A DNA stretch of 64,000 bases from Planctomycetota bacterium. Lineage in GTDB: Bacteria > Planctomycetota > OFTM77. How positions within the stretch are numbered: position 1 is the first letter of the stretch; every line of letters begins with the position of its first letter. This document shows, piece by piece, positions 1 through 9,756 of this stretch. The translations under genes were made by a program, and so were the position numbers. Location: contig JAJDCO010000055.1 of NCBI GenBank assembly GCA_029260795.1, positions 1-64,000 of the forward strand. The letters run 5' to 3'. The notes below the pieces were generated by a model that made no database searches, was not told where the DNA came from, and saw nothing but the letters and a program-made list of their open reading frames with translations.

Positions 1-1
1 G

Positions 2-517
2 GCGCGCGTCCAGACGAGGATCGGCTACTTCGTACCGCGGGTCTGGGTCACCGAAGGCATTCATCCCGGCATCGTCGGCTGCTCGCACCACGTCGGCCGC
101 TGGCGCATTCACGAGGCGATCGGTGGCGAGCGCTCGTCGACTTCGCTGGTCGACATTCAACGTGACGGCAGCCGCTTCCTCTTCCGTCAGAAGCACGGGC
201 TGCAGCCGTTCAAGAGCCGCGACCGCGACACCGAGCGCATCTGGTGGAAGGAGGTCGGCGTCAACCAGAACCTGACCTTCCCCGTCCAGCCCGACCCGGC
301 GAGTGGCATGCACTGCTGGCATCAGAAGGTCACGGTGATGCCGGGTGACGCAGACGACCAGTACGGCGACGTCTTCGTCGACACGGACAAGTCGCGAGAG
401 GTCTACGCCGAGTGGCTGAAGAAGACCAAGCCCGCCCCCGGCCCGGGCGGCCTACGGCGCCCCCTCTGGATGAACCGCCCACTCAAGCCGACGCCCGACG
501 CCTATCGGATGGACTGA
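2..517 (+). CDS. Molybdopterin-dependent oxidoreductase, C-terminal fragment (5' truncated by window edge)
   Basis: Frame 2 is open from the window edge; reads RVWVTEGIHPGIVGCSHHVGRW..., typical of a C-terminal molybdopterin-dinucleotide-binding domain. Confidence 0.75.
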   Translation, partial: ARVQTRIGYFVPRVWVTEGIHPGIVGCSHHVGRWRIHEAIGGERSSTSLVDIQRDGSRFLFRQKHGLQPFKSRDRDTERIWWKEVGVNQNLTFPVQPDPASGMHCWHQKVTVMPGDADDQYGDVFVDTDKSREVYAEWLKKTKPAPGPGGLRRPLWMNRPLKPTPDAYRMD

Positions 518-589
518 GCGAGGGGAGACCGACGGCGAGAGAGGCCCTCGTATCGCCGCCATCCAGCTTTCAGCCGCTCGGCGTCCCCG

Positions 590-988
590 TCATGGCTCTT
601 GTCTCTGAACTTCGACGATTCCGTCGAAGTCGCGATCGTAGCTGCAGATCGCCTGCAGTGATGAGCAAACCACCACGGCTGCGTGGATGGCATCGCGAGC
701 CATGATCGTCGGGTAGCGATCGAGAAGAGCCCTCGCGGCGTCGGCTATCTCTGCTGTGATCGGAATCACGACAGGAACGATTCGGCGGGCCAGGTCATAA
801 ACTCTTCGCCCCGCTTCCCACCGTTGAAGCGCCCGATAGCGATGCAGGATCTCTTGAAGGACTTCTGCGTTCGTGGCGACCTGGACTTGCCCACGGCTGA
901 CCTGCTCGAGGAACCGGATACTCGGCTTCTTGTTGGGATGATCGGCTCCCGCCGCGTACATGAAGATGTTTGAGTCGATCAGGATCAC
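590..988 (-). CDS. PIN-domain ribonuclease, VapC-like toxin
   Basis: MILIDSNIFMYAAG N-terminus, acidic PIN residues (ARDAIHAAV, YDRDFD); overlaps upstream antitoxin stop by 4 nt. Confidence 0.85.
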   Translation of the reverse strand: MILIDSNIFMYAAGADHPNKKPSIRFLEQVSRGQVQVATNAEVLQEILHRYRALQRWEAGRRVYDLARRIVPVVIPITAEIADAARALLDRYPTIMARDAIHAAVVVCSSLQAICSYDRDFDGIVEVQRQEP

Positions 989-1236
989 GGAAGAAGCTCA
1001 TCCGGCTCTGCAGTCGACTCCCGTTTCATGGTGCCGGTCTCCCCGACGGGCAGAGCCAGAGAGGCAAGCTCGGCTACAGCCTTGACTCTCTCTTCCTCGG
1101 ACAGGATTCCGTACTGCGCCTCACAGGCTCGCCGGACAAGCTCGCCCAAGCTCACTCCCATTCTCTGGGCAAGCTGGACCAGATGGTCATGCAGGTTGGG
1201 AGGAAAGAGGATGGTCGTCTTCTTCGAGAGCTCCAT
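985..1236 (-). CDS. Ribbon-helix-helix type antitoxin (start could be 1248)
   Basis: TTILFPPNLHDHLVQLAQRMGVSLGELVRRACEAQYG is RHH-like; 4-nt overlap with the PIN toxin. Confidence 0.75.
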   Translation of the reverse strand: MELSKKTTILFPPNLHDHLVQLAQRMGVSLGELVRRACEAQYGILSEEERVKAVAELASLALPVGETGTMKRESTAEPDELLP

Positions 1237-1385
1237 ATGCACCTCCATAGGTGTAACAGTATCCCGCTTTCGACCCTTCGTCAAGTGAGGCAGAGGCTTC
1301 CGATCGTAGCGTCGCGAACGAGCCACTGGAATCGGGGGAGCTTTCCGGGGACTCTGACGTCCTCTGCAATCGGTTCGACGTCGTC

Positions 1386-2201
1386 TTGGTGAGGAGGATG
1401 ATCATGCTTCGGTGGGTCTCGATGTCAGCGCTGCTTCTGTTCGCGGGGAGCCTGGCCGCTTGCCAGAGTCCCGGTCTTCCCGCTTCGGCTGCTCCTTCGG
1501 AGGAAGGATACCTCGATCTGCACTCGGGGTCGGTCGACGCCGAGAGCAGCTTCGGGCTGCACACCGAGAGAGCCGCGAACACGCCGAGGCTGGCGGCCCT
1601 CGCCTTCGACACCGGAACGCTGCCGCCGACCGAGCCGGAGCCCCAGGACGCGGGCGATTCCGATCGCCGGCTGATCTACAGCGGTATGCTTCGGCTCGCC
1701 GTCAGCGACTTCGAGGCGACGGCCCGACGCGCCCGCGAGCTGACGACCGAGCTCGGGGGTTACCTCCAAAGCCTGACCGACGATCGGCTCACGTTGCGCA
1801 TCCCGAGCGATCGCTGGGAGGAAGCCTTCGAGCGCTTCGAGCAGCTCGGCAGCGTCGTCGGTCGACAGCTCCAAGTACAAGACGTCACCGAGGAGTTCAC
1901 CGACCTCGAGATCGAGCTCACGAATGCGCGCGCTCTGCGCGAGCGCCTGGAAGTGCTCTTGCAGCGCGCCGATGACATCGAAGCCGCGCTCAAGATCGAG
2001 ACGGAGCTAACCCGCGTCCGTACTCAGATCGAGCGCCTCGAAGGCCGGCTGCGTTTCCTCGGCAACCGAGTCGCCTTCGGCACCCTGACACTCGAGCTCG
2101 TGCGCGTCGCCGCCGCCGCCCGTGCAGCGGGGCTGCCCTTCCCCTGGCTTCACGAGCTGGGCGTCGTCGACCTATTGGGACTGGAAGGGAGCGACCGATG
2201 A
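1386..2201 (+). CDS. DUF4349-like lipoprotein
   Basis: Lipobox-like LAAC; RLIYSGMLRLAVSDFEATARRARELTTELGGYLQS... plus long coiled coil typical of DUF4349. Confidence 0.8.
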   Translation: MVRRMIMLRWVSMSALLLFAGSLAACQSPGLPASAAPSEEGYLDLHSGSVDAESSFGLHTERAANTPRLAALAFDTGTLPPTEPEPQDAGDSDRRLIYSGMLRLAVSDFEATARRARELTTELGGYLQSLTDDRLTLRIPSDRWEEAFERFEQLGSVVGRQLQVQDVTEEFTDLEIELTNARALRERLEVLLQRADDIEAALKIETELTRVRTQIERLEGRLRFLGNRVAFGTLTLELVRVAAAARAAGLPFPWLHELGVVDLLGLEGSDR

Positions 2202-2638
2202 GGCTCCTTCTCCTCGCCTTGCTGCTACTTGCACCCGTCTCCTGTCGCACGATCCAGTCGCCGACGGGCTACCTCCCCCTCGAGCCCCACGGTGAGCTCG
2301 TCTACCACGCCGTCGCTCCCAACGGCAATCGGATCGAGATCCGTGAGCACGAGAACCGAGAGGAAGGCACCGTCGACTACTGGGCGCGTGCCGTTCGCCG
2401 TGAGCTGGTCGAAGGTCGTGGATACTCCGTACAAGGCGAGCGTGAGATTCGGAGCCGGGACGAAGCACCGGGACGCGAGATCCTCTTCTCCGCCGAGCAC
2501 CAGCTTCGTGAGTACCTGTACCTGGTCGCGATCACGGCCGACGCCGGTCGCGTGCAGATCGTCGAGGCCGGCGGCGAGCGCACGGCTCTCGAGCCCGACC
2601 TGCCCGCGATTCGAGCGATGGTGGACACCTTGGATTGA
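2198..2638 (+). CDS. Putative lipoprotein of unknown function
   Basis: ATGA overlap with the DUF4349 gene; N-terminus MRLLLLALLLLAPVSC is a lipoprotein signal. Confidence 0.65.
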   Translation: MRLLLLALLLLAPVSCRTIQSPTGYLPLEPHGELVYHAVAPNGNRIEIREHENREEGTVDYWARAVRRELVEGRGYSVQGEREIRSRDEAPGREILFSAEHQLREYLYLVAITADAGRVQIVEAGGERTALEPDLPAIRAMVDTLD

Positions 2639-2649
2639 CGCCTCACCGC

Positions 2650-3035
2650 GACGGCGAGGCGGACACAGACGACCCAGCCCCGAGGCTCGAGGGGCGAGAG
2701 ATCAAGGCCCCTGAGCCCATGATAGAGGCCCCAAAGAACGTACCGCAGCGTGAGCTCGTGCCAGAGTCCGATCGTCCGCATCGTCGCGACGATGGCCAGA
2801 TTGGGCCGTCTCCAGTGTGCCATCGCCGGCGTGAAGTTATAGCGCCGACACCGGAGTGCGGCTCGAAGTTCGCCACGTCCGAGTCGATCCCGTAGTGGAG
2901 CAGCTTCAGAAGGTAGAAGCCAAATCCGATCGGGACGGCCAAGGCGACCCCGACGTTCGCTTGCCCGAGCGTCGCCCAACCCTTCACGGCCGCAAAGATG
3001 AGCAGGAGCCCGATCAGCCCGGCGCGCCAGACCAC
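2650..3035 (-). pseudogene. Remnant of an MBOAT (AlgI-like) O-acyltransferase in two frames
   Basis: One frame: LAVPIGFGFYLLKLLHYGID; the other frame: NFTPAMAHWRRPNLAIVATMRTIGLWHELTLRYVLWGLYHGL (MBOAT GLWH...LWGLYHG motif); intervening core missing and frame changes near 2842. Confidence 0.6.
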
Positions 3036-3151
3036 TCGCGAAACGGGCGCGTCCGCGCAGCGAGCGCACCTGGGTGTCCGACTCGGCGGACTCGTTCGCG
3101 CGAGCGGAGCTGACGCAGAGGCGACTGCTTGCCGAGCCCGGACACTCCGAC

Positions 3152-3502
3152 CGTCGGCCGCCGTCGCTTGGCGCGCAGGAAGGCCTCGACCTCGCGGCGG
3201 CTTCCGAACAGCCGCGTGTCCAGCTCGGCCAGGGCGTCCTCGGGCGCGCGACCGCCCAAGAGCTGCTCGTGAAAGATCGGGAATCCGTGGAGGACAGGGA
3301 CGGAGACCTGACAAGTGTCGCAGCTCAGAAGGCCTCGCTCAATCCGGTGGCGCGTTCCCTCCAGGATCGCGGCCTGCAGCGGCCGGCGACAGGTCGGGCA
3401 TGCGAGATGTTCGACGAGATCGTGGCGCAATCGACCTGTCCCGAATCGGTCGTTGGGAAGGGCCCTCGGCCCGGACTCGTAACGCTTGGAGAGTATCGGC
3501 AA
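3152..3502 (-). pseudogene. N-terminal fragment of a class I SAM methyltransferase (zinc-ribbon domain)
   Basis: LACPTCRRPLQ...GLLSCDTCQVSVPVLHGFPIFHE Trm112-like ribbon and FGSRREVEAFLRAKRRRP, after which protein-like sequence is lost; no methyltransferase core follows. Confidence 0.55.
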
Positions 3503-3607
3503 GCGACCCGAGCCTGTTCCACCAAAAACACGATCGGCTGCGAATCCTGAGAATCACCCCGGACCTCACGCTCGATTCTTCTCGCCCTCCCTTGGAAAGC
3601 TCGGACT

Positions 3608-4558
3608 ATGCTAGGCCCCCTAGGAGAGAAGCTGACTTTGGGCGCTCCCTGCTTGATCCGCACCACCATCCTCGCCGCACTCGTTACCCTCCTCGCACTC
3701 GCGTGGGGCTGCAAGAAGGACGATCGAGACGACCACTGCTTGTTCCCGCCCAAGCTCCCCCTCACGCAGACGGGCAGCTTCGACTTGACGGGACCGCCGC
3801 CGGACATCCTGATCCTCTCGGTCGGGGGCCACGCGCGATCCGCATCCGCCCTCACGTGCTCCGAGGACAAGAACCGCAGCTATCTGGGTAACTCGGGCAA
3901 CGCCGTGGACGCGCTCACGACCTTCTTCTTCAATGAAGGGCTCGAGGTGGCGGTGCGAAACTTCTCGGACCGCTTGCAGGCCTCAGACCAGAACTTCGAC
4001 GGCATCCCCGATGACCTGAACGAGCTCGGATTCCTCGAGCTGCTCTTGATCCTGGATCAAGCCTACCTGCTGTGGATCCTCGACCAGGCGAGCCCGACGC
4101 GCATCGTGCTCGTCTGCCACAGCCATGGTGGAAACTGGGCCCACCTGGCGACGGCGATCCGACCCGAGATCCCGATCGAGTACTTGATCTCCCTCGACAA
4201 CGTCGTGACGAACTGGGAGTGCGAGCATCGATGTCAGGTCGCGAGCTGGGTGCACTTCAACGGACTCGCCTTCGAGCTCGACATCTCGCAGCCCGAGAGC
4301 GCGATCTTCGTTCCGGGACAAAACGAGCTCGAGCACGTGAAAGATGTGGTCTTCGACAACGTGCGCTACAACGTGGAGGTTCAGAGCACGGGACCCCCGC
4401 CCCTCAATGATTGCTGTGACAACTACCGCCGAGACGGATTCCGCGACGGCATCTTCACGGACAATCGGGGCGAGACCCATGCGAAGGTATATCGAGCGGG
4501 AAGCGAGTCGATGGACTGGGTCCTCGGGATCCTCTTCCTGCTCGAGAATCCCGAGTAA
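3608..4558 (+). CDS. Secreted lipoprotein with lipase-like nucleophile motif
   Basis: Lipobox LALAWGC; IVLVCHSHGGNWAHLA resembles an alpha/beta-hydrolase nucleophile elbow. Confidence 0.6.
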   Translation: MLGPLGEKLTLGAPCLIRTTILAALVTLLALAWGCKKDDRDDHCLFPPKLPLTQTGSFDLTGPPPDILILSVGGHARSASALTCSEDKNRSYLGNSGNAVDALTTFFFNEGLEVAVRNFSDRLQASDQNFDGIPDDLNELGFLELLLILDQAYLLWILDQASPTRIVLVCHSHGGNWAHLATAIRPEIPIEYLISLDNVVTNWECEHRCQVASWVHFNGLAFELDISQPESAIFVPGQNELEHVKDVVFDNVRYNVEVQSTGPPPLNDCCDNYRRDGFRDGIFTDNRGETHAKVYRAGSESMDWVLGILFLLENPE

Positions 4559-4679
4559 AATCAGCCTGGCGCGTCGAACGTAAGCTCCGCTCAGGAAAAA
4601 GCTTTCCAATCGCCGACGCTCCTCGCACACTCAAGGAAGCCCGAACGACAAGTCCCTCGGAGATTGCGAGCCAGCCACC

Positions 4680-5063
4680 ATGAAACGCCTCTTCACCCCG
4701 ATGGAAGCCGAATGTACTCTGCCGCTGGTCCGGCGGATCGTGGCCGACATCCTCGCAAACGGGCGGGAGATCCGCCGGCTCTCCGGGCGACGCGACCCGG
4801 ACAAGGCCCACATCTTTCGCCTCGAGACCACACTCAAGCGCAACCTGAAAGAGCTCGACCAGATCGGTTGCTCTTACAAGGACAACGGCTACGAAGTCGG
4901 ACTCGTCGATTTCCCGTCCGACATCGAGGGAAAACCGGTCCTGCTCTGCTGGCGGAGCGACGAAGAGCGCGTCGAGTGGTATCACGGCTTCGAAGAAGGT
5001 TACTCGGCGCGGAAACGTATTCCGACTGAGCTCCTCGCGAGCCAACCGTCACCGCAGGCGTGA
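4680..5063 (+). CDS. DUF2203 family protein
   Basis: FTPMEAECTLPLVRRIVADI ... VGLVDFPSDIEGKPVLLCWRSDEERVEWYHGFEEGYSAR. Confidence 0.8.
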   Translation: MKRLFTPMEAECTLPLVRRIVADILANGREIRRLSGRRDPDKAHIFRLETTLKRNLKELDQIGCSYKDNGYEVGLVDFPSDIEGKPVLLCWRSDEERVEWYHGFEEGYSARKRIPTELLASQPSPQA

Positions 5064-5088
5064 GACCGGAGGGCCCGGGAGAAGATCG

Positions 5089-5856
5089 ATGACGGCGGGC
5101 GGTACGCGCGTTCAGCTCTTTCCCACCTGCCTCGTCGACGAGATCCGTCCCGAGATCGGATGGGCCGTCGTGCGAGTGCTCGAGGCCGCAGGCCTCGAAG
5201 TCGAGCTGCCCGAGGGCCTCGTCTGCTGCGGTCAGCCCGCCTACAACGCGGGCTTCCATCCCGAGGCGCAACGTGTCCTTCTCCACGTGCTCGCGATTCT
5301 CGATCGCACCGAGGGCTGGATCGTCATTCCCTCGGGCTCCTGTGCCGACATGCTGATTCACCAGAGCCACGAGCTGCTGCGCGAGGACGCCGAGGGGCTC
5401 GCCTTGGCCCACCGGGTCTCCGCCAGGTGCCGCGAGTTCAGCGCCTTCCTGGACGAGGACCTCGGGTGGCGCGGCGATGGCCTCCCACGGCGTGAGGCGA
5501 GCGTGGCCTACCATCCGTCCTGCCATCTGAGCCGAGGCCTGGGCGTCACGGAGCCACCGAAGCGGCTGCTGGAGTCCTTGCGTGGCGTGGAATCCATGCC
5601 CGTGGAAGGTCAGGAGGACTGCTGCGGGTTCGGCGGTCTTTTCTCGGTGAAGCAGGCCGACATCTCGGCCGCGATGATGAACCGCAAGCTCGACGCCGTC
5701 GAGGCGTCGGGAGCCGATACCTTGGCGAGCTGCGATCTGGGCTGCTTGATGCACCTGGGTGGCGGCCTGCACCGACGTCAATCGAAGCTCCGCGTGTGTC
5801 ACCTCGCCGAGCTGCTCGCCGAGCGCCTGCCCGACGACGAAGCGGCCGACGGATGA
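5089..5856 (+). CDS. lutA: Lactate utilization protein A, (Fe-S)-binding CCG-domain subunit
   Basis: VCCGQPAYNAG and EDCCGFGGLFSVKQADIS motifs; first gene of a lutABC-order operon. Confidence 0.85.
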   Translation: MTAGGTRVQLFPTCLVDEIRPEIGWAVVRVLEAAGLEVELPEGLVCCGQPAYNAGFHPEAQRVLLHVLAILDRTEGWIVIPSGSCADMLIHQSHELLREDAEGLALAHRVSARCREFSAFLDEDLGWRGDGLPRREASVAYHPSCHLSRGLGVTEPPKRLLESLRGVESMPVEGQEDCCGFGGLFSVKQADISAAMMNRKLDAVEASGADTLASCDLGCLMHLGGGLHRRQSKLRVCHLAELLAERLPDDEAADG

Positions 5857-7253
5857 CGGACTTCGGCGATCGCGTCTCGAACGCCGTGCGGGATGACCAC
5901 CTGCACATCGCCATCGATCGAGCGACAGCCGCGCTGCGAGGGCGGCGTCAGACGGCGCTCGACTCGCTTCCCGACTTCGAGGACGTCCGCGATTTCGGCC
6001 GGGCCGTGAAGCTCGAGACCATCGCCCATCTCGACGAGCACTTGGTGCGCTTCGAAGAGAACCTCACCGCCAACGGAATCCAGGTGCATTGGGCGGAGGA
6101 CGGTGAGCAGGCCAACCGGATCGTGCTCGACATTGCAAAAAGGCACAAGGCCCGACGGGTCGTGAAGGCCAAGTCGATGGCGACTGAGGAGATCCACCTC
6201 AACGCCGCCCTCGAAGAGGCCGGCCTCGAGGTGCTCGAGACCGATCTCGGCGAGTACATCGCGCAGCTCGCCGGACACGCCCCCTCCCACATCATCCTGC
6301 CGATCTTGCACATGACGCGCGAAGACGTCGGCCAGGTGATGCACGATCGACTCGGGGTTGCCTACACCGACGATCCCCAAGAGATGGCGAAGACGGCGCG
6401 CACGACGCTGCGCCAGCAGTTCATCGAGGCCGACCTCGGCATCACGGGCGCCAACTTCGGCGTCGTCGACGAGGGCGCCATCTGCCTGGTCAGCAACGAG
6501 GGCAACATCCGACTGACGACCTCACTGCCCAAAGTGCACGTCGCGGTCATGGGCATCGAGAAGCTGGTGCCGTCGCTCGACGAGCTCGAGAAGCTGCTGC
6601 GGCTGCTGGCTCGCTCGGCCACCGGACAGAAGCTCACCAGCTACACATCTCTGATTCGCGGACCGCGGCGATCGCCCGACGAGGAGGGCCCCGAAGAGGT
6701 CCACGTCATCCTCCTCGACAACGGTCGCTCCCAGGTCCTCGCCGGCGATCAGGCTGAGATCCTCGGCTGCATCCGTTGCGGTGCCTGCCTCAATGCTTGT
6801 CCCGTCTACCAGCAGATCGGCGGGCACGCCTACGGCGACACCTACCCCGGCCCGATCGGCTCGATCTTCACGCCCGGCATCCGCGGCCTGAAAAGCTCCT
6901 ACGAGCTGCCGCAGGCCAGCAGCTTGTGCGGCGCGTGCCGGGACATCTGTCCGGTCCGTCTGGACATCCCCCGCATGCTCTTGAGCCTGCGTCGCGAGAG
7001 CCGCGCCGTCGCTCCGATGGGTTGGACCTGGCGAGTCGGAATGAAGGGCTTCGCATTCTTCGCCACGCATCCTCGCCTGCACCGCTGGGTCCGCAACGTC
7101 GGACGCTTCTTTCTGCGCCGCATGGCCGACGACGGCTGGCTCCGCACCGGGCTCGGACCGTTGGGCGCTTGGACGAAGGAGCGGGACTTCGCGGTGCCTG
7201 CGAAGCGCAGCCTGACCGAGGAGTGGCGCGCGCGGAAACGGAAGTCGTCATGA
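5853..7253 (+). CDS. lutB: Lactate utilization protein B, LUD domain plus two 4Fe-4S motifs
   Basis: CIRCGACLNACPVYQ and CGACRDICPVRL motifs; ATGA overlap with lutA; upstream extension in ORF track is not needed. Confidence 0.88.
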   Translation: MTDFGDRVSNAVRDDHLHIAIDRATAALRGRRQTALDSLPDFEDVRDFGRAVKLETIAHLDEHLVRFEENLTANGIQVHWAEDGEQANRIVLDIAKRHKARRVVKAKSMATEEIHLNAALEEAGLEVLETDLGEYIAQLAGHAPSHIILPILHMTREDVGQVMHDRLGVAYTDDPQEMAKTARTTLRQQFIEADLGITGANFGVVDEGAICLVSNEGNIRLTTSLPKVHVAVMGIEKLVPSLDELEKLLRLLARSATGQKLTSYTSLIRGPRRSPDEEGPEEVHVILLDNGRSQVLAGDQAEILGCIRCGACLNACPVYQQIGGHAYGDTYPGPIGSIFTPGIRGLKSSYELPQASSLCGACRDICPVRLDIPRMLLSLRRESRAVAPMGWTWRVGMKGFAFFATHPRLHRWVRNVGRFFLRRMADDGWLRTGLGPLGAWTKERDFAVPAKRSLTEEWRARKRKSS

Positions 7254-7885
7254 GTGACGCTCGGCAGAGGATCCTGCAGCGAGTGCGTGACGCCTGCCGA
7301 ACGGCACGGATCCCGGAGTCGACTCGGACGGAGCTCCAGCCTCCGGCGCTCGCCTCTCAACCAGAGCTTTGGGTCGAGCGATTCGTGTCCGAGCTCGAAG
7401 CCTTGCAGTCGAGCTGCTTCGTGGCTGACTCCATCGAGGCGGTGCAGGAGCGCGTTCGAAAGGAGATCTCCGAGCGCGTCGTGCTCGGATGGGAGCCCGC
7501 GCGACTGCCGTATGAACTGGGCGACCACCTCGACGCAGCTGCGCGATACCTCGAAGACTCCGCCAACGGCGAGGAAAAGGCAGCCGCGGACATCGGCCTC
7601 ACGGGCGTGACGCTGGCCGTAGCCGAGACTGGCTCGCTGGTGGTCGTGCCAAGAGCCGGCGAGCCGCGGACCGCGTCGCTCCTACCCCGCCGACACGTCG
7701 CGGTCGTCCGCCGCGATCAGATGCGAGCCAGCCTCAGCGAAGCCTTCGCCGAGATCCGCCCGACCCTCGCCGACGTCAGCCACGTCGCCGTCATCACAGG
7801 CCAAAGCCGCTCCGCCGACATCGAGCTCTCCCTGATCCTGGGCATGCACGGCCCCGCCGAGCTGCTCGTCATCGTCGGCCCGTAA
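7250..7885 (+). CDS. lutC: Lactate utilization protein C (LUD domain)
   Basis: GVTLAVAETGSLVV..., HVAVVRRDQM, HGPAELLVIVG; ATGA overlap with lutB. Confidence 0.82.
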   Translation: MSDARQRILQRVRDACRTARIPESTRTELQPPALASQPELWVERFVSELEALQSSCFVADSIEAVQERVRKEISERVVLGWEPARLPYELGDHLDAAARYLEDSANGEEKAAADIGLTGVTLAVAETGSLVVVPRAGEPRTASLLPRRHVAVVRRDQMRASLSEAFAEIRPTLADVSHVAVITGQSRSADIELSLILGMHGPAELLVIVGP

Positions 7886-7887
7886 AC

Positions 7888-7913
7888 CCGGAGGGCGGAC
7901 TTCAGTCCGCTGG
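7888..7913 (+). repeat. 26-nt dispersed repeat, copy 1
   Basis: ccggagggcggacttcagtccgctgg; exact reverse complement occurs at 54804-54829; partial copy at about 7945. Confidence 0.9.
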
Positions 7914-7966
7914 ACGGTCCTTCAACACCCATCCGGTCGCCGTTCCGGAGGGCGGACCTCAGAAGA

Positions 7967-8008
7967 CCCCGGGTTGCTCGCCGGCTTCGCCCGGCGTTCC
8001 ACCCGGGG
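7967..8008. repeat. Stem-loop (ccccgggt...acccgggg with inner cgccgg...ccggcg)
   Basis: Read directly; lies between convergent genes; possible terminator or REP-like element. Confidence 0.7.
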
Positions 8009-8069
8009 CTAGGTGATGTCGGCCTTGCAAGCCTAACCTTTCGACGGACAACGTCCTCCCACCAGGCAG

Positions 8070-8105
8070 AAGCCTGGCCTCCGGAGGAAGCCTGGCCTCC
8101 GGAGG
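8070..8105. repeat. 18-bp tandem duplication aagcctggcctccggagg x2
   Basis: Two identical adjacent 18-mers directly downstream of the M28 stop. Confidence 0.9.
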
Positions 8106-8110
8106 GAGCC

Positions 8111-9613
8111 TCAGCCGATCGTTTCCATGCCTTGCAAAGCGTCCAGCATGCGAATCACCAAGCGCACGACGCGGCTCGCCTTGTCGTAGTCGATCTTGTC
8201 GGGCGTATCGCTCGTCTGGTGGTAGTCCTCGTGCACGTCGGTGAAAAGAAAGGCGACCGGCATGCCGAGCTTGGCGAAGTTGGCGTGATCGGAGCGGCTC
8301 CAGTACGCGTCCGCGCTCTTGAAGGGCACGTCGAAGCCTTCGAGGACACCGAACTTCTCGCACATCTTGACCATGCCGTTGTACTCGGGCCGGTCCTCGG
8401 TGGGCGTGATGAGGAGCTCGTTGGGCGCGTTGCGTCCGATCATGTCGATGTTCAGGTCGCAGACAGCCTCGCAGCCCTCGGGGAGCCACGGGTTGTCGGC
8501 CCACGCCCGCGAACCGAGCAGGCCCTTCTCTTCGCCCGACACCCAGATCAACATCACCGAGCGCTTCAGCGGACCGTAGTGCGTCAGAGCCTCGGCGATG
8601 GCCAGCAGCCCGGTCGTGCCCGAGCCGTTGTCGTCGGCGCCATTGAAGACCTGACCGTCGTCGGCGATGCCGACATGGTCGTAGTGCGCCGAGACGATCA
8701 TGACCTGCTGGCTCAGCTCGGGATCCGAGCCGGGCCAGAAGCCGCAGACGTTCTCGAGCGTCACGCGCTCACCGGAGAGCACCGCGCGCTTGTCGGTCAC
8801 GGTCACACCGAGCTCGGCCCCGATCTCGAGGTCCGGGATCTCGTCGGACCAGCCAAACGCGCGCGCCGCAGCTTCGCGACCCAGGTACGCGACCACGGCA
8901 CCGCGACGGCCACCGCGGCGCTCGCGACCCTCGCCATTCGACGGCCAGCTGACGCGACCGGCTTTCGCCCGCTCGGTCCAGCTCGCGTATCGCTTCGCGT
9001 ACGGCATCGTGCCCGACTCGGGAGCGGGCGTCACGATCAGGCCCTGCGCCCCGACGCGACGCGCGTTGACCTGGATGGCTCGCGAGTTGAGCTCCGACTC
9101 GAAGACCAAGGCCCACTTGCCCTCGACCTCGGCGCTCTCGAACTCCTCGCGCCCGCCATCACCGCAGAACACCACCGGGCCGGTCTCCTCGACGTCCGAC
9201 AGTCCCCGCGAGTTGAAGAAGTAGTCGGCCCCGAACTTCAGCTCGATCTTCTCCCCGCCTTCCATCTCCACGGTGAACGAGGTGTTGGCGGTATCGAGGC
9301 GACTCCGCTCCAGCTCGTACTCGTAGAAGAAGCCATTCGGCGCCCCAGGATTCCAACCCAGTCGCTGCAGACGGTTGCGAATGAAGCGTGCGGCAATCCT
9401 CTGACCGAGGCTCGGAGTATCCCGTCCGCCCATCTCGTCGGAGGCGATGAAGTGCAGATCGGCCGACATCCGCTCCGGTGAAACCGAGCTGAGCGCTCGG
9501 TCGAGCGCCGGAATGTCGTCGCCCTTCTTGGCCGAATCGTCCCAGGCCACTGCAAACGGGGCGGTCACCAGCAATGCCAGAATGGCCCACGGCGTGAATC
9601 GATGCAGCTTCAA
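8111..9613 (-). CDS. M28 family metallopeptidase, secreted
   Basis: Signal peptide; VSAHYDHVG, NGADDNGSGTTGLL, WVSGEEKGLLGS zinc motifs. Confidence 0.9.
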   Translation of the reverse strand: MKLHRFTPWAILALLVTAPFAVAWDDSAKKGDDIPALDRALSSVSPERMSADLHFIASDEMGGRDTPSLGQRIAARFIRNRLQRLGWNPGAPNGFFYEYELERSRLDTANTSFTVEMEGGEKIELKFGADYFFNSRGLSDVEETGPVVFCGDGGREEFESAEVEGKWALVFESELNSRAIQVNARRVGAQGLIVTPAPESGTMPYAKRYASWTERAKAGRVSWPSNGEGRERRGGRRGAVVAYLGREAAARAFGWSDEIPDLEIGAELGVTVTDKRAVLSGERVTLENVCGFWPGSDPELSQQVMIVSAHYDHVGIADDGQVFNGADDNGSGTTGLLAIAEALTHYGPLKRSVMLIWVSGEEKGLLGSRAWADNPWLPEGCEAVCDLNIDMIGRNAPNELLITPTEDRPEYNGMVKMCEKFGVLEGFDVPFKSADAYWSRSDHANFAKLGMPVAFLFTDVHEDYHQTSDTPDKIDYDKASRVVRLVIRMLDALQGMETIG

Positions 9614-9756
9614 GAGTTCGCTCCTCGAGTCGAGATGGGGAGCTCCAGGCGCCCCGTAGAGATGATCGTTGATACGAGCCGAAGGCCCGGTCGATAGCTC
9701 GACATTCTAGCAAAGCCGGGCCAGTTCGGTCGCGCCTGCGCTCCACGCCACAAGGG

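Noticed and set aside
5546-7082. Minus-strand ORFs across lutAB
   Set aside because: Shadow frames opposite a clearly coding lutABC operon.
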